A stretch of 64,000 bases of DNA from Promethearchaeota archaeon (GCA_030599585.1 JAUVNS010000001.1:347118-411117), one strand, 5' to 3'; counted from the stretch's first letter, positions 29,165 to 39,918 are shown. Notes: generated by a model not told the origin, from the sequence alone. Numbers and translations are program-made.

Positions 29165-30592
29165 TTATTTTGAAAGATTTCTTTTCGCATCTTCAATTAT
29201 TTTCTCAAGATCGTTTCTAACATCGTCATCTAAAGGTGTTGGCTCGTGGTTTGCAAGGAGCTCTTCTTTGCGATTACGACATCGTTTTTCCATGTCAGTA
29301 GAATCCGCTTTTAGCCAAATATCGTAATTTTCCCTATCTAAAAGAGTGGGAAACCACAGTTCTTTCCTAATGTTTTTTGCTGTATGACGTTTGTTTAGAA
29401 AAGATCCTTTGGGTCCAACCTCATTAATGAGATCGGTAGCAAAAGTTTCGTCATCGAAGTTTAATAATCTATTAGTGCTTTCTAAATACGAAATGATTTC
29501 TGATTGCATGATCAGAATATCTAACGAAGTTCCCTGGTCCGCTCCACAGATTCCCATGTGCCCAAATATGTCTGCTCCGGAAGAAATCCCTAACGAAAGA
29601 GTAATCCCACTCTCAAGTCCGGCTTGAGCGTCTGGTCTTTTAGAATCTGTCAGTCCAGCATTAATATAGACTGGTAGTCCATAATATTTACCTATCTGAC
29701 TCATTGCAACGGAAAATATCGCTTGTTCAGGACCTCCAAAAATAATTTGGGTGTCCCTCATATCAAACGCATGACATATTCCACCATAACAAACGGGCAT
29801 TCCTTCGCGAATAAGTTGAGTAATGCAAATTGCCGCCAAAATTTCGGCGTTTTCTTGAGCTAAAGTCCCAGCAACAGTAGCTGGTGCGGAAATCCCCATT
29901 TGAGCCATTGGACCGATGTGCACAGGTAAATTGAGTCGAGCAGTCTCAAAAAGTAGATCTATCCCGTTAAAGGGAAAACTTAAGGGACTAATGGGTTCAA
30001 AGAGGGGGTAGAATAAAGGATATTTCTGAGCACTTTTGACATCCCCTCTAAGAACTACAAGAAGATCGATGAGATATTTTGCTGACTGTCTGTCAGTAAA
30101 CCAAAATGTGATAGGTTTATTAGTGTTTTTTATCATTTCAAAAGCTACTTGTATACTACGCCACTTCAGAGGAATTTCAAGCGGATCTGACATGGCACCG
30201 GGGATTGTTATTTGTTCTAAGGCATCACCAAGCCTAGTAGCTTCTGTAACATCGTTAAGAGTTGTATGTCTTCTTTGATCGCCTACATTATCTATCCAAA
30301 ACGCTTGACCCGCCGAAGAATTATAATTGCGCTTTCCTACTCCAAATTCTGCTTTTTTAGAAAGATCGCGACCATACATCGTGAAGGTTTTTCCGGCTTT
30401 CGAAATAAGTTCCATAACTAAACTGGGAGGAATTTTCACTAGATTCATTTTATGGTCCACAATTGCGCCACAACCTTCAAATTTTGTTAAAATTTCTTCG
30501 TGGGGCACATTCACGCCAGTATTTTCAAGGATCTCCAGAGTTTTCAGATGGACTTTTTCAATTTGGTGATCTTCTAGTATTTTAACTTGCAT
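29165..30592 (-). CDS. Trimethylamine methyltransferase (MttB) family protein, non-pyrrolysine type
   Basis: MttB-like N-terminus ILENTGVNVPHEEIL...; GHMGICGADQGTSLDILIMQSEII; continuous frame, no in-frame TAG. Confidence 0.87.
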   Translation of the reverse strand: MQVKILEDHQIEKVHLKTLEILENTGVNVPHEEILTKFEGCGAIVDHKMNLVKIPPSLVMELISKAGKTFTMYGRDLSKKAEFGVGKRNYNSSAGQAFWIDNVGDQRRHTTLNDVTEATRLGDALEQITIPGAMSDPLEIPLKWRSIQVAFEMIKNTNKPITFWFTDRQSAKYLIDLLVVLRGDVKSAQKYPLFYPLFEPISPLSFPFNGIDLLFETARLNLPVHIGPMAQMGISAPATVAGTLAQENAEILAAICITQLIREGMPVCYGGICHAFDMRDTQIIFGGPEQAIFSVAMSQIGKYYGLPVYINAGLTDSKRPDAQAGLESGITLSLGISSGADIFGHMGICGADQGTSLDILIMQSEIISYLESTNRLLNFDDETFATDLINEVGPKGSFLNKRHTAKNIRKELWFPTLLDRENYDIWLKADSTDMEKRCRNRKEELLANHEPTPLDDDVRNDLEKIIEDAKRNLSK

Positions 30593-30772
30593 CTATACTC
30601 ACTATTAATATTATTTTGAAAGGATAAAACAAGTTTCAGTTAATATTAACACTATTTGTTTTCAACTTTAAATACTTTTAATGTTTGAAAATAAGTAATT
30701 TTAAATGATGTTCATCAAAATGTAAGATAACGTACATTTACTATTAAAGAAATTAAGGATATAGCACTGATT

Positions 30773-32056
30773 ATGACGCCTAAAATTGGAGTAATCCTCC
30801 TTGGTTTTGGGGAACCACCGGAGTACAACGAACACACATATTACTCGTTCCGTAATCTCGGAAAGAGCCTTATCGATATGGGTATTATTCCTAAGATTGT
30901 CTTGAAATCAAAAAGAGGGACCATTCTAATGGAACGAAATAATATCTTTTCTGAGGAACCCCATCCAGAACCAGATCTGATAGACGCATGGCTGAAACCA
31001 CATACTGAATTTACTGAGTTTGTTCCATCACGTGAAAAGCTCTTTAGACTCATTACGGCTCCACGAAAAGCTCATTATCTTCTCAAGGGAATGGAACCCG
31101 GTCGGAATGAGCCCGATTTCTATCAATTTTATGGTTTTGCGATCTGCCGAAAATGGCTTATAATGGACAATCACTCTCCATTTTATGAACACACCCAACC
31201 CCAGAAAATTGAGGTTAAACAACGGTTGGAAAAAAAGTATGGTGATCAATTCTTAATTAGATTTGCCTATGGTAACGATCCATTTCCCGAGAAAAAAATA
31301 CAATCCCCTCATCTTGTAGTTAAGGAATTAATCAATGATGGATGCGAACTAATAGCTGTAGCTGAACATTTTCATGTAATCTCAGATTCAATGTCTAAAC
31401 ATTATTGTCGTCAATCGGTATTAGATGGAATTCATCAAACTGGAAGTCAGATCCCTGTAGTATTCGCGGATCAGATCGGTGACCATAAAGAATTGATTCG
31501 GGGTATTGTCCTCAAAGTTAAAGAAGAACTTTCGGCAGTGAAGCAAGGTATTGATGTAGCAATTTTCCTTTCTAACCATGGATTCCCTATCACCAAGGTT
31601 GGTCATTACGATGCGGGATCCGATTGTTATCACAAAAATAATAAAAAGGTTTTTGAGAGTACTGAAGAAGCAATCCAAAAAAATATTGAATGGTCTGGCA
31701 GACTCAAAGTAATACAAGTTTTTGCTGAATACACTGAGGAGAAATATAATCCCGATGGAATCAAAACCTCACCTTTAGATGCAATTAGGCATGTAGCTGC
31801 TGATGGTTTTCAGCAGGTAATTGATATTCCATACGAGTGGCCCGGAGACACCGTAGATACATTAATCAATCTCCGTTATGCCTATGGGATCGATCCACCA
31901 TATTGGGACGAAAATTTTGAGACTCGATTTGAGAGCAACGGTATTCCAATCAAGATATGCTCAGCACTTTTTCACACTGAGTGCCGTATCAAAGCTTATT
32001 TTGAAAGAGCTTGCGAAGCCGTGGATCAATGTATAATGCTACTAAAAGAAAGATAA
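30773..32056 (+). CDS. Ferrochelatase/chelatase-like protein
   Basis: IGVILLGFGEPPEYNEHTYYSFRNLGKSL; VPVVFADQIGDHKELIRGIV; weak similarity to HemH/CbiX-type proteins. Confidence 0.5.
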   Translation: MTPKIGVILLGFGEPPEYNEHTYYSFRNLGKSLIDMGIIPKIVLKSKRGTILMERNNIFSEEPHPEPDLIDAWLKPHTEFTEFVPSREKLFRLITAPRKAHYLLKGMEPGRNEPDFYQFYGFAICRKWLIMDNHSPFYEHTQPQKIEVKQRLEKKYGDQFLIRFAYGNDPFPEKKIQSPHLVVKELINDGCELIAVAEHFHVISDSMSKHYCRQSVLDGIHQTGSQIPVVFADQIGDHKELIRGIVLKVKEELSAVKQGIDVAIFLSNHGFPITKVGHYDAGSDCYHKNNKKVFESTEEAIQKNIEWSGRLKVIQVFAEYTEEKYNPDGIKTSPLDAIRHVAADGFQQVIDIPYEWPGDTVDTLINLRYAYGIDPPYWDENFETRFESNGIPIKICSALFHTECRIKAYFERACEAVDQCIMLLKER

Positions 32057-32251
32057 AATTTCATGTTATACTTTTAACCTTTATAATTAACTGATCTAAA
32101 TTTCCGCCAATATGTTGAGATGAGTAGTAGGAGCGGATTAATTTATATTCAATAATCTAAAGAAATTAATAAGTATCTAAATATTATTCACTCGTGAGAC
32201 TCTATATTAATTATACTTTTAAGGTGAATTAATTTACCAGTTCAAAACTTT

Positions 32252-32719
32252 ATGGAATTGTATAAATTTCTACCAAAAACCAACTGCAAAAAATGCGGAA
32301 AGCCTACATGTATGGCGTTTAGTTTGGATTTATTGATGGGTAAAGTTAAAATCGACGATTGTCCTCCGCTTTTAGAATCAAAGTATAAAAAACAATACGA
32401 TACACTAAAGGAAATTCTTGGTTCAGAAGAAGGGCAACAAAAGGAGCTAAAAATAAATATAGATGAGGATCTCTGCGATGGTTGTGGAATCTGTGTCACT
32501 GTTTGTCCCGTAAATGCAAGATACTGTCCATCAAGTTTAAGTGGTAAAGCTCCAGAATATCCTCCTGAAGAGCACCAGCTCTTTCAAGTAGTTGGAGGAA
32601 AATGTGAATTGTTAAAAATTGAACATTGTAGAAGGTTAGAATCGGGGGGAAGAGAAAGGGAGTGTCGAGTCTGTGAAACCTATTGCCCTCGCGAAGCTGT
32701 TAAGATTGAATATGTTTAA
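32252..32719 (+). CDS. Fe-S protein: CdhE/AcsC-type [4Fe-4S] module plus ferredoxin domain
   Basis: FLPKTNCKKCGKPTCMAFSLDLLMGKVKIDDCPPL then CDGCGICVTVCP...CRVCETYCP. Confidence 0.82.
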   Translation: MELYKFLPKTNCKKCGKPTCMAFSLDLLMGKVKIDDCPPLLESKYKKQYDTLKEILGSEEGQQKELKINIDEDLCDGCGICVTVCPVNARYCPSSLSGKAPEYPPEEHQLFQVVGGKCELLKIEHCRRLESGGRERECRVCETYCPREAVKIEYV

Positions 32720-32754
32720 TTAGTGATTTACTAAAATTTATTGAGGAATTTGTT

Positions 32755-34062
32755 ATGAAAAGGTTTACGTGTTCAGGTTGTTCGCTCCTATGCAATGATA
32801 TCATCGTTCAAAGCGATGGAATATTTATTAGTGAAGTAATAGGGGCTTGTTTAAAGGGAAAAGAAAGGTTTGATCAAGTGAGTGCTAAAAACAGGATTAC
32901 TAGCCCATTGATTAGAAAGAATGGCGAATTGATTGAGGTATCTTGGGATGAAGCAATGAATTCAGTTGCAGAAATCTTAAAAAAATCTAATAAACCTCTT
33001 CTTTATGGATTTTCAAATGTAACGTGCGAAGCTCAAGAAGCAGGTATAAAATTAGCAAGAGAAATCAATGGATTCATAGACTCAAATGCTTCAATTTGTC
33101 AAGGGAAGTTCTTAAAGAAAGCAAAAAGCCTAGGGATAAATTTTACGACCATTACCGAAGTTATTAACAAAGGAGATTTGATAATTCTATGGGGAGCTAA
33201 TCCCGCAGAGACAATTCCTAGATTGCTAAATAAACTTCTCTTCTCCCGAGGTAAATTTCGTATGACGGGAAGAGAAATTAAAACTCTAGTAATAATCGAT
33301 CCTGTAAAGACAGCATCTTTCAGAGTTATGGGCGTCCGAGACCTCGCATTGATGATTGAACCAAATAAAGACATTGAACTTATACGAATGCTAAAAGAAG
33401 AGTGTTGTTCTGCAGATAGCATACCTTCGGAAGGAGTAGCAGGAATAGATAAAAGCGATCTTAAACGCTTATTACTCCATCTTACTGGTGCAGAGAATGG
33501 AGTGATTATTGTAGGTCAAGGAGTTATTCAGCCTTATCCTGAATATGATTTAGTAGAAGAACTATTAAATTTATTACAACTGATAAACGAAAGACAAGAA
33601 AAAGGACGAATCTCTTTAATGTTATTGGGAGGACATTTTAACATGGCGGGCTTCGACCATGTAGCGCTTTCTGCTTATGGAGTTTCGGGTCATTTAGAAT
33701 TTGGAGGTAATCAACTGATAAAGACAAAAGATGGCTTCGTCTCAAAAATTGAAAAGAATGACTTCGATTGTTCCATCATTGTTGGAACAGACCCCATTTC
33801 TCATTTACCTTATGATTTAAGCTCAAAAATGGCAAAAAAGGCACTAATCCTTATAGATAACCATAACACAGCTACTTCACAAATAGCAGAGGTAGTATTA
33901 CCAACAACAATAACGGGAATTGAAAGCGGCGGATTAGCTTATCGTTTAGATCAAGTACCCATTGAATTAAATAAAATAATAAATCCACCTAATAACCTTC
34001 CATCAGACGAGGAATTACTTAATCAATTGATTGGATTATTAAATCAAGGGGGGTCGGAATAA
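32755..34062 (+). CDS. fwdB: Formylmethanofuran dehydrogenase subunit B-like molybdopterin/tungstopterin protein
   Basis: FTCSGCSLLCNDI, GACLKGKERF, SNASICQGKFL, NPAETIPR, AEVVLPTTITGIESGGLAYRLDQVP. Confidence 0.85.
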   Translation: MKRFTCSGCSLLCNDIIVQSDGIFISEVIGACLKGKERFDQVSAKNRITSPLIRKNGELIEVSWDEAMNSVAEILKKSNKPLLYGFSNVTCEAQEAGIKLAREINGFIDSNASICQGKFLKKAKSLGINFTTITEVINKGDLIILWGANPAETIPRLLNKLLFSRGKFRMTGREIKTLVIIDPVKTASFRVMGVRDLALMIEPNKDIELIRMLKEECCSADSIPSEGVAGIDKSDLKRLLLHLTGAENGVIIVGQGVIQPYPEYDLVEELLNLLQLINERQEKGRISLMLLGGHFNMAGFDHVALSAYGVSGHLEFGGNQLIKTKDGFVSKIEKNDFDCSIIVGTDPISHLPYDLSSKMAKKALILIDNHNTATSQIAEVVLPTTITGIESGGLAYRLDQVPIELNKIINPPNNLPSDEELLNQLIGLLNQGGSE

Positions 34063-34063
34063 C

Positions 34064-34441
34064 TTGGAATTTATATTAAATTCGATTAGAAGAATTGATA
34101 ACGATCAAGTAAAAGAATACACTTTTGGGACTGAGCAATCATTAGAAGAGAAATTAGCTATTTGTTTTATTAATCCTAAAGATTTTGAAAAATTAAACTT
34201 AGTGTCAAGTCTGCATTTAAAAATATCAAATAAAGAGAAGCATGTTATAGTAAAGGTTGAGAAGGATGATGATGTTCCAGATGGAACGGTTTTAATGCCC
34301 GTTTCTATATGGTCAAATCGGTTATCGGTAGTTCAAAATAATGAAATTCTCTATAAAAACATCGTTGTGGATATGGAAGCTACACGCGAGCCAATAATGA
34401 AATTTAAAGAAATTATTCAAGAACTTGTGGTGAAAAAATAA
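34064..34441 (+). CDS. FwdD-like molybdopterin dinucleotide-binding subunit
   Basis: 125 aa between FwdB and FwdA; SIRRIDNDQVKEYTFG; VPDGTVLMPVSIWSNRL. Confidence 0.7.
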   Translation: MEFILNSIRRIDNDQVKEYTFGTEQSLEEKLAICFINPKDFEKLNLVSSLHLKISNKEKHVIVKVEKDDDVPDGTVLMPVSIWSNRLSVVQNNEILYKNIVVDMEATREPIMKFKEIIQELVVKK

Positions 34442-34442
34442 G

Positions 34443-36107
34443 ATGACAAACCTTCTTGTAAAAAACGGTTTTGTTTTTGATCCCTTTAATAACATAGAAG
34501 GCGAGAAAAAGGACATTTTAATTGAAGATGGCAAAGTCGTAGATAAATTCGCAAGTAGTAGCGATATTAGGGAAATAGATGCTAAAGGGAAAACAGTTGT
34601 TCCAGCGGCGGTAGAGATTCACGCACATGTAGCCTCCCAGCAACTTAATTGGGCTCGATTACTTGGTTCTAACAACCAAGATTTTCAGGATCAATGGAAC
34701 GGCTTGACTTTAAATACTATCGCTAAAGATTATGTTTCTAACGGATATACTTTTATCCTTGAAGCTAACGTTTTCCCATCGCTAACAAAACAGACAATTT
34801 TTGATTTAAAACGATTACCCGTACTAGATAAGGCGTTCTTATTAAACACCAGCAATTTATGGACTCTAGAACTTGAGTTCCAGAAAGAGATGGTCGAAGA
34901 AGGTGCTGCTTTATTATCAGATCTATTAGAGAAAGTTAAAGGTTTTGGTTTGAAAGCCTACAATCCTTTCGAAGCAGAGTATTGGAATTGGAAAGTGGTT
35001 AGAAAAAACCTAACCGATAAAGGAAGACTATTCAATTTCGCTCCTATGGATGTGTATGAAAAACTACCGAGATTTGTTGAGCACTTAGGGTTACCTCATT
35101 CTATTCACGCTCATATTGAAGGATGCGAATCCCAATATTCTAAAGAAAATTTATTTGCTACTTTAAATAAGGTGAAATTGCTTGGATTAAAACCCAATCC
35201 AAAAAATGATTTTGAAATAAAGCGATCTCAAATATTTCATCTTGCACATGCTTCAAGTTATAACATTGACGGGAATAACTCTGAGTTGATTAAATTTTAC
35301 AGCGAAAATCATGACTTTGACATGGATTTGGGATTTGTAGGTTTTAACACAATAAATCCATTAATTACCTCTGATAGGCATCTTATAAACAAGCTAAATA
35401 ATTCAACAAACCCATACAAAATAATTAGATATTCTGTAGAAACTGAAGGAGACTCGTTTGCAACTCTCAGAAATTTCAGTAAAAAGAAGAAAGAAGATTG
35501 CGTAATGTGGGCGAACGCTATTGATTTAGCATTAAACATATCTCCATGGCAACTACAGTTTTCAGTAAATTATCCAAACTACGCCGATATAACAAATCTT
35601 CCTGAAATCGCAAGTTGGTTAATAAGTAATGAAGCTCGCAAACATTTTATGAAAGATATTGACGCTAGCTTTTTAAACGATAATACTCTTATCAGCAATG
35701 ATGAAGTATTACCATTTAATGATTTTATTATTTTAACTCGGTCGAGTCCTGCTAAGTCTCTCGGTATTGGGAGCATTAAAGGGAACTTAAGTTTAGGAGC
35801 TGACGGCGACCTCAACATTCTAAACTTGAATTTAAACGAAACTGACATTTCAAGAGACTATGAAAAATTCAAATCTGCCCTTAGTAATATTGAATACGTA
35901 ATTAAAGCAGGTCAAATAATAAAAAACCACGAAAAAATCAATCTGGGCGGGTCAGGAAAAATCCTATGGGCTTCCGGTAAGCCTGAAAAAGAAGACACTA
36001 CATCAATCTTAGCAAAGAAAGAAGATTTTTACCGAAAATATTATTCTAATTTCTATGATTCTTACTCCACAACTATCAATAAAAAAATATTGAGAAAAAT
36101 AGCTTAA
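34443..36107 (+). CDS. fwdA: Formylmethanofuran dehydrogenase subunit A-like amidohydrolase
   Basis: VPAAVEIHAHVASQQLNWARLLG; GFGLKAYNPFEAEYW; LPHSIHAHIEGCES. Confidence 0.88.
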   Translation: MTNLLVKNGFVFDPFNNIEGEKKDILIEDGKVVDKFASSSDIREIDAKGKTVVPAAVEIHAHVASQQLNWARLLGSNNQDFQDQWNGLTLNTIAKDYVSNGYTFILEANVFPSLTKQTIFDLKRLPVLDKAFLLNTSNLWTLELEFQKEMVEEGAALLSDLLEKVKGFGLKAYNPFEAEYWNWKVVRKNLTDKGRLFNFAPMDVYEKLPRFVEHLGLPHSIHAHIEGCESQYSKENLFATLNKVKLLGLKPNPKNDFEIKRSQIFHLAHASSYNIDGNNSELIKFYSENHDFDMDLGFVGFNTINPLITSDRHLINKLNNSTNPYKIIRYSVETEGDSFATLRNFSKKKKEDCVMWANAIDLALNISPWQLQFSVNYPNYADITNLPEIASWLISNEARKHFMKDIDASFLNDNTLISNDEVLPFNDFIILTRSSPAKSLGIGSIKGNLSLGADGDLNILNLNLNETDISRDYEKFKSALSNIEYVIKAGQIIKNHEKINLGGSGKILWASGKPEKEDTTSILAKKEDFYRKYYSNFYDSYSTTINKKILRKIA

Positions 36108-36118
36108 AACAATCTAAT

Positions 36119-36919
36119 CTAACCATCTTTCTTATTATTAACAAAATCTAAAAACGCCTTGACAACCATATGAAATTTAGGGTCTGATGTCACTGTTAAG
36201 TGATCTTGACCTTGGATTTGAAAGTGACACGCATCTGGTACTATTTGAGCCACTAAGGTCTTATCTCCGAGGAGAACTTCACTAGAACCTACGACAGTCA
36301 TTACAGGTACATTAATCTTCTTAAGAGATCCTCTTATTTGGGCGGGTGTCATAGTTTCGGGATAATATTTAAGATCGCCAGCCTGTACAGCAGCCAAAGC
36401 AAGTAAATCATTATCTCTTGATTCTGCGATCATACGGAACGCACGAGCCATAGGTTTTTTAACTTGATCGATACTTTCTGCTCTGAACGCTTCCACAATC
36501 TGTTGAGCAGTTTTATGATCCTTTGCTATTTCTTTCTCATTTAATGTTAAAACAAATCCCCCAAGAATAGCAGATATGATAATCTCTGGATTAGTCAGCA
36601 ATAAGTGATATGTTATATAAGCTCCCATTGAGTAACCAAATAAATTAGCTTTTTCAATAGAGAGGTGTTTCATAAGTTTTTTGATGTCATCACTCATTTT
36701 TTGCCCATAAGAAGAATCGTCGTGAGGTTTATCACTTCTTCCATGACCTCGGCAATCTAGAAGAATTAACTGATAACTGTCTTTTAGAGTCTTTACCCAA
36801 TTTGTTTCCTTCCAACTAATTTCAAGATTTCCAGTAAATCCATGAATCATTACTACTGGGGGGCCTTCTCCTTCAATTTCGTAATAGATTTTTATTCCAT
36901 CATTATTAAAATATGGCAT
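36119..36919 (-). CDS. Alpha/beta hydrolase
   Basis: VVMIHGFTGN; LLDCRGHGRSDKP; LFGYSMGAYI nucleophile elbow. Confidence 0.92.
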   Translation of the reverse strand: MPYFNNDGIKIYYEIEGEGPPVVMIHGFTGNLEISWKETNWVKTLKDSYQLILLDCRGHGRSDKPHDDSSYGQKMSDDIKKLMKHLSIEKANLFGYSMGAYITYHLLLTNPEIIISAILGGFVLTLNEKEIAKDHKTAQQIVEAFRAESIDQVKKPMARAFRMIAESRDNDLLALAAVQAGDLKYYPETMTPAQIRGSLKKINVPVMTVVGSSEVLLGDKTLVAQIVPDACHFQIQGQDHLTVTSDPKFHMVVKAFLDFVNNKKDG

Positions 36920-37151
36920 TCTAATTCCTCTCCATCTATATCTTTTACTTTAGATTTATAGGTTAACCTAAGATTTGAATATTTTTAACATTTTTGACTA
37001 ATTTTTAATGTCTTTTGAATTAAATTCAATCCAATAAAAACATCGCTTCTCCCTATAAGAGGAACTTACTTTCCTAAGAAACAAAAAGAAAGATAATATG
37101 ATACTATCTTTAGTTGACCAATTTTGAATTAATTACATGAATTGAGTTACT

Positions 37152-38291
37152 TTATCTATTCTTATGTCGTAAACGACTAGGTATTCGTTTTTCGGCTTTT
37201 GAAGTAGGTTTTGTTGAATCAGAAGATTTTGCGTAAACATACTTAACTCTTCCTGGTTTTTTCCTCAAAATTCGCGTCGTACTTACTACCATTAATAATG
37301 CTATTGAACCAATTGCGAAGTAAGTCCAAGGAAGATCAGTAATATTCCACTTACCAGGGATAGGTACACTCCACGATAATCTTGGATCGTAGGATGCATT
37401 AGTTAACTCACCGAAATTTATGTAAATCACTCCATTATTAGAAGGTACAGAGGATTTGGGTATAGTCGTATTTACAATAGTAGGTGTCCCATCTGTGATT
37501 GCCCAATTATACCATTCATATTCTACCATGTATTCTCCGGTTGAGCTTTTCACCGATAATCCTGTATTTGAGAAGATAAGGTTGTGAGTTGCATTTAACG
37601 ATAGTTTTAGGGCCAGATTCGTACCAGGCGTAAGTGGTCCATAATTTGTAAAAGTTAAGTAAGATTTTAATTCATTCGGAGCCATTAAACCAACTTGACG
37701 AGCAAGCAATACATGTTCTCGAGATGTATAAAGATTTACTTTAAACACCCCACCTAGGGTCGAATATATCGAATAATAAGATGGTCGACCGTCAACACCA
37801 TAACCGAATTGAGTACGCGTTATGTTGTCCAGCGTTGTTTGTGCAATAACTACATCTAAAGCTGGTTCGAAAAATCCGTTAGCATCGGAATCTGTGAATT
37901 CAATTAGCGACTCATATTTTACGACAAACTCTAATAAAGGAATTTCTGTTGATACATCGTCGTAAAGTTTCGAACGTATTTCTAAATGGGAACTAAATCC
38001 AGCATGTGATATATCTAAATTATGACCAACTTCGTGGTTTCCACTAATTGGAGTAGTTTCGGTTCCATAACTGCGAAAAGTGAGAATCTCATCCGTTATA
38101 TCGAAAAATAACGGTTGTACTGCTCTATCCTCTTCAAGATCGGGGATCGTATCACCATCGCTATCTGATGCTGCGACGATGTCGTTAAATATTAGCATTC
38201 CAAGTGAAAGCGTAGATAGTATGCCGAAAACCGCAATTAAAACTCCTATGTTCACATGAGGTTTATCCCTCACAAATTTTTCTTTTGACAT
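37152..38291 (-). CDS. Membrane-anchored extracytoplasmic protein with Asp-rich Ca-binding motif
   Basis: N-terminal TM, SDSDGDTIPDLEEDRA motif, C-terminal TM followed by a basic tail. Confidence 0.7.
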   Translation of the reverse strand: MSKEKFVRDKPHVNIGVLIAVFGILSTLSLGMLIFNDIVAASDSDGDTIPDLEEDRAVQPLFFDITDEILTFRSYGTETTPISGNHEVGHNLDISHAGFSSHLEIRSKLYDDVSTEIPLLEFVVKYESLIEFTDSDANGFFEPALDVVIAQTTLDNITRTQFGYGVDGRPSYYSIYSTLGGVFKVNLYTSREHVLLARQVGLMAPNELKSYLTFTNYGPLTPGTNLALKLSLNATHNLIFSNTGLSVKSSTGEYMVEYEWYNWAITDGTPTIVNTTIPKSSVPSNNGVIYINFGELTNASYDPRLSWSVPIPGKWNITDLPWTYFAIGSIALLMVVSTTRILRKKPGRVKYVYAKSSDSTKPTSKAEKRIPSRLRHKNR

Positions 38292-38775
38292 TATTTAAAC
38301 CTTATTTTAGAATTTTAGCTATATCCTATTGTTTTCTTAATACCTTCAATAAAAAAAGATTTGGATTATATTATATTTATTCAGATAACAAACGCCTTAT
38401 AGGAAACATAGCTTTTTCAAATTAAATTTTTAAGTAATAGATTTCATTAATTTTGACAAAAATGTTGTTTCTATTCTTGCCCTATGCTTCAATATATTCC
38501 GAATAATTTTATCCTGTTACAAAATCCCATTATCATGGGCGATATTGATCATTTTATTGTTCGAAGAAGTAAAATTAATAACCAAATACCAAATATTTAT
38601 ATACTTCTTCACCATAATTCACTTGTGGTAATTGATAAATTTATGTAATTTTTCATGCATAATTATTATTTTCATAAATTTGTACGACTAAAAACAGGCA
38701 TTACTTTATCAATTTAAAAAATTTAAGTTATGAATAAGATAATTCGATAACGAAAAACAGTATTAGAGGTGTATT

Positions 38776-39918
38776 ATGAAAGTCAAAAGTTTTGAAGATT
38801 TAATTGAAGAAGTCCACAAAAAAGGGATTTGTCAACAATGTGGCGGTTGTGTAAGTTTCTGTAACTCCATGGATTATGATGTTATAGGATATAAAAAACC
38901 AAACTCGCCTCCAGAATTTATAAATGAAGGAAATTGTCTGAAATGTGGAATTTGTTATCACATATGCCCACAGACTCATGTGTTAGACTACGAACTCAAC
39001 AGAGCCTTTAATTTATTAGACTTTTCTTCGATGCCCTTAGGTAATACCAGCGAAATTTATTCCTGCCAGTCAACAGACTTTGATCTTCTACACCAAGGGA
39101 CAGACGGAGGAGTAGTTAATTCTTTGCTTACCTATATGTTTAAGGAAAAATTAATAGATGGAGCTGTAGTAGCTAAGACAAATGCGCCCTTCTCAAGAGA
39201 GCCGTTCTTTGCTGAGTGTAAAGAAGATTTAGTCGGAACATCGGGACTTAAATTAGGTATCTCACAGCAATTGGACGAAGTCCAAAAGCGCCATTCCTAT
39301 TCGAGCTCGCTCCCAGAATTAAACAAGCATAAATTTAAGAAACTCGCAGTAGTTGGAACGCCATGTCAGATTTATACCATTAGAAGCATGCAAAATCTCG
39401 GCATTATTCCTTCGCAAAATATTGAATATTGCTTAGGATTATTTTGTTACGAGAATTTTGAATTCGATCAACGAAAAGTAGAGAAATTTCAAAGGGAATT
39501 TAATATCAAATTCGAAGATATCGAAAAAATTAATATTAAAAAAGACTTAATTATCCAACTAAAAGGAGACAAAAACAGAAATTCTTTAATTCACATTGAA
39601 TTTGAAGATTTGAAAGATTATATTCGTCCAGCATGTAATGCCTGCAATGATTTTACGAATGTTTACGCAGATGTTTCGTTTGGAGGATTAGGTTCACCTG
39701 AACATTTTACAACAGTTATTACAAGAACTGAAAAGGGAAGACGAGCGGTAAACGATGCTCTTGAAAGGGGGATAATTAGTAATTTAGAATTAGATTCTGA
39801 AACCAAAAAGCATATGAAGGACCTTCTAATCGCACATTCAATTTCAAAGATGGCTCGAAAAGAGAGCTTTATGAAAAGTAAATTTGGACCTTTAAAGAAA
39901 GCTAAATCTACAGTTTAA
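38776..39918 (+). CDS. Coenzyme F420 hydrogenase/dehydrogenase beta subunit (FrhB)-like protein
   Basis: CQQCGGCVSFC; CLKCGICYHICP; GTDGGVVNSLLTYMF; VVGTPCQIYTIRSMQ; ACNACNDFTNVYADVSFGGLG. Confidence 0.9.
   Translation: MKVKSFEDLIEEVHKKGICQQCGGCVSFCNSMDYDVIGYKKPNSPPEFINEGNCLKCGICYHICPQTHVLDYELNRAFNLLDFSSMPLGNTSEIYSCQSTDFDLLHQGTDGGVVNSLLTYMFKEKLIDGAVVAKTNAPFSREPFFAECKEDLVGTSGLKLGISQQLDEVQKRHSYSSSLPELNKHKFKKLAVVGTPCQIYTIRSMQNLGIIPSQNIEYCLGLFCYENFEFDQRKVEKFQREFNIKFEDIEKINIKKDLIIQLKGDKNRNSLIHIEFEDLKDYIRPACNACNDFTNVYADVSFGGLGSPEHFTTVITRTEKGRRAVNDALERGIISNLELDSETKKHMKDLLIAHSISKMARKESFMKSKFGPLKKAKSTV

Noticed and set aside
29391-30569. Several 78-80 aa ORFs antisense to the MttB homologue
   Set aside because: Shadow ORFs with no protein-like features.
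29165-30592. Pyrrolysine in the MttB homologue
   Set aside because: The frame is continuous with no in-frame TAG, so this is the non-Pyl type.
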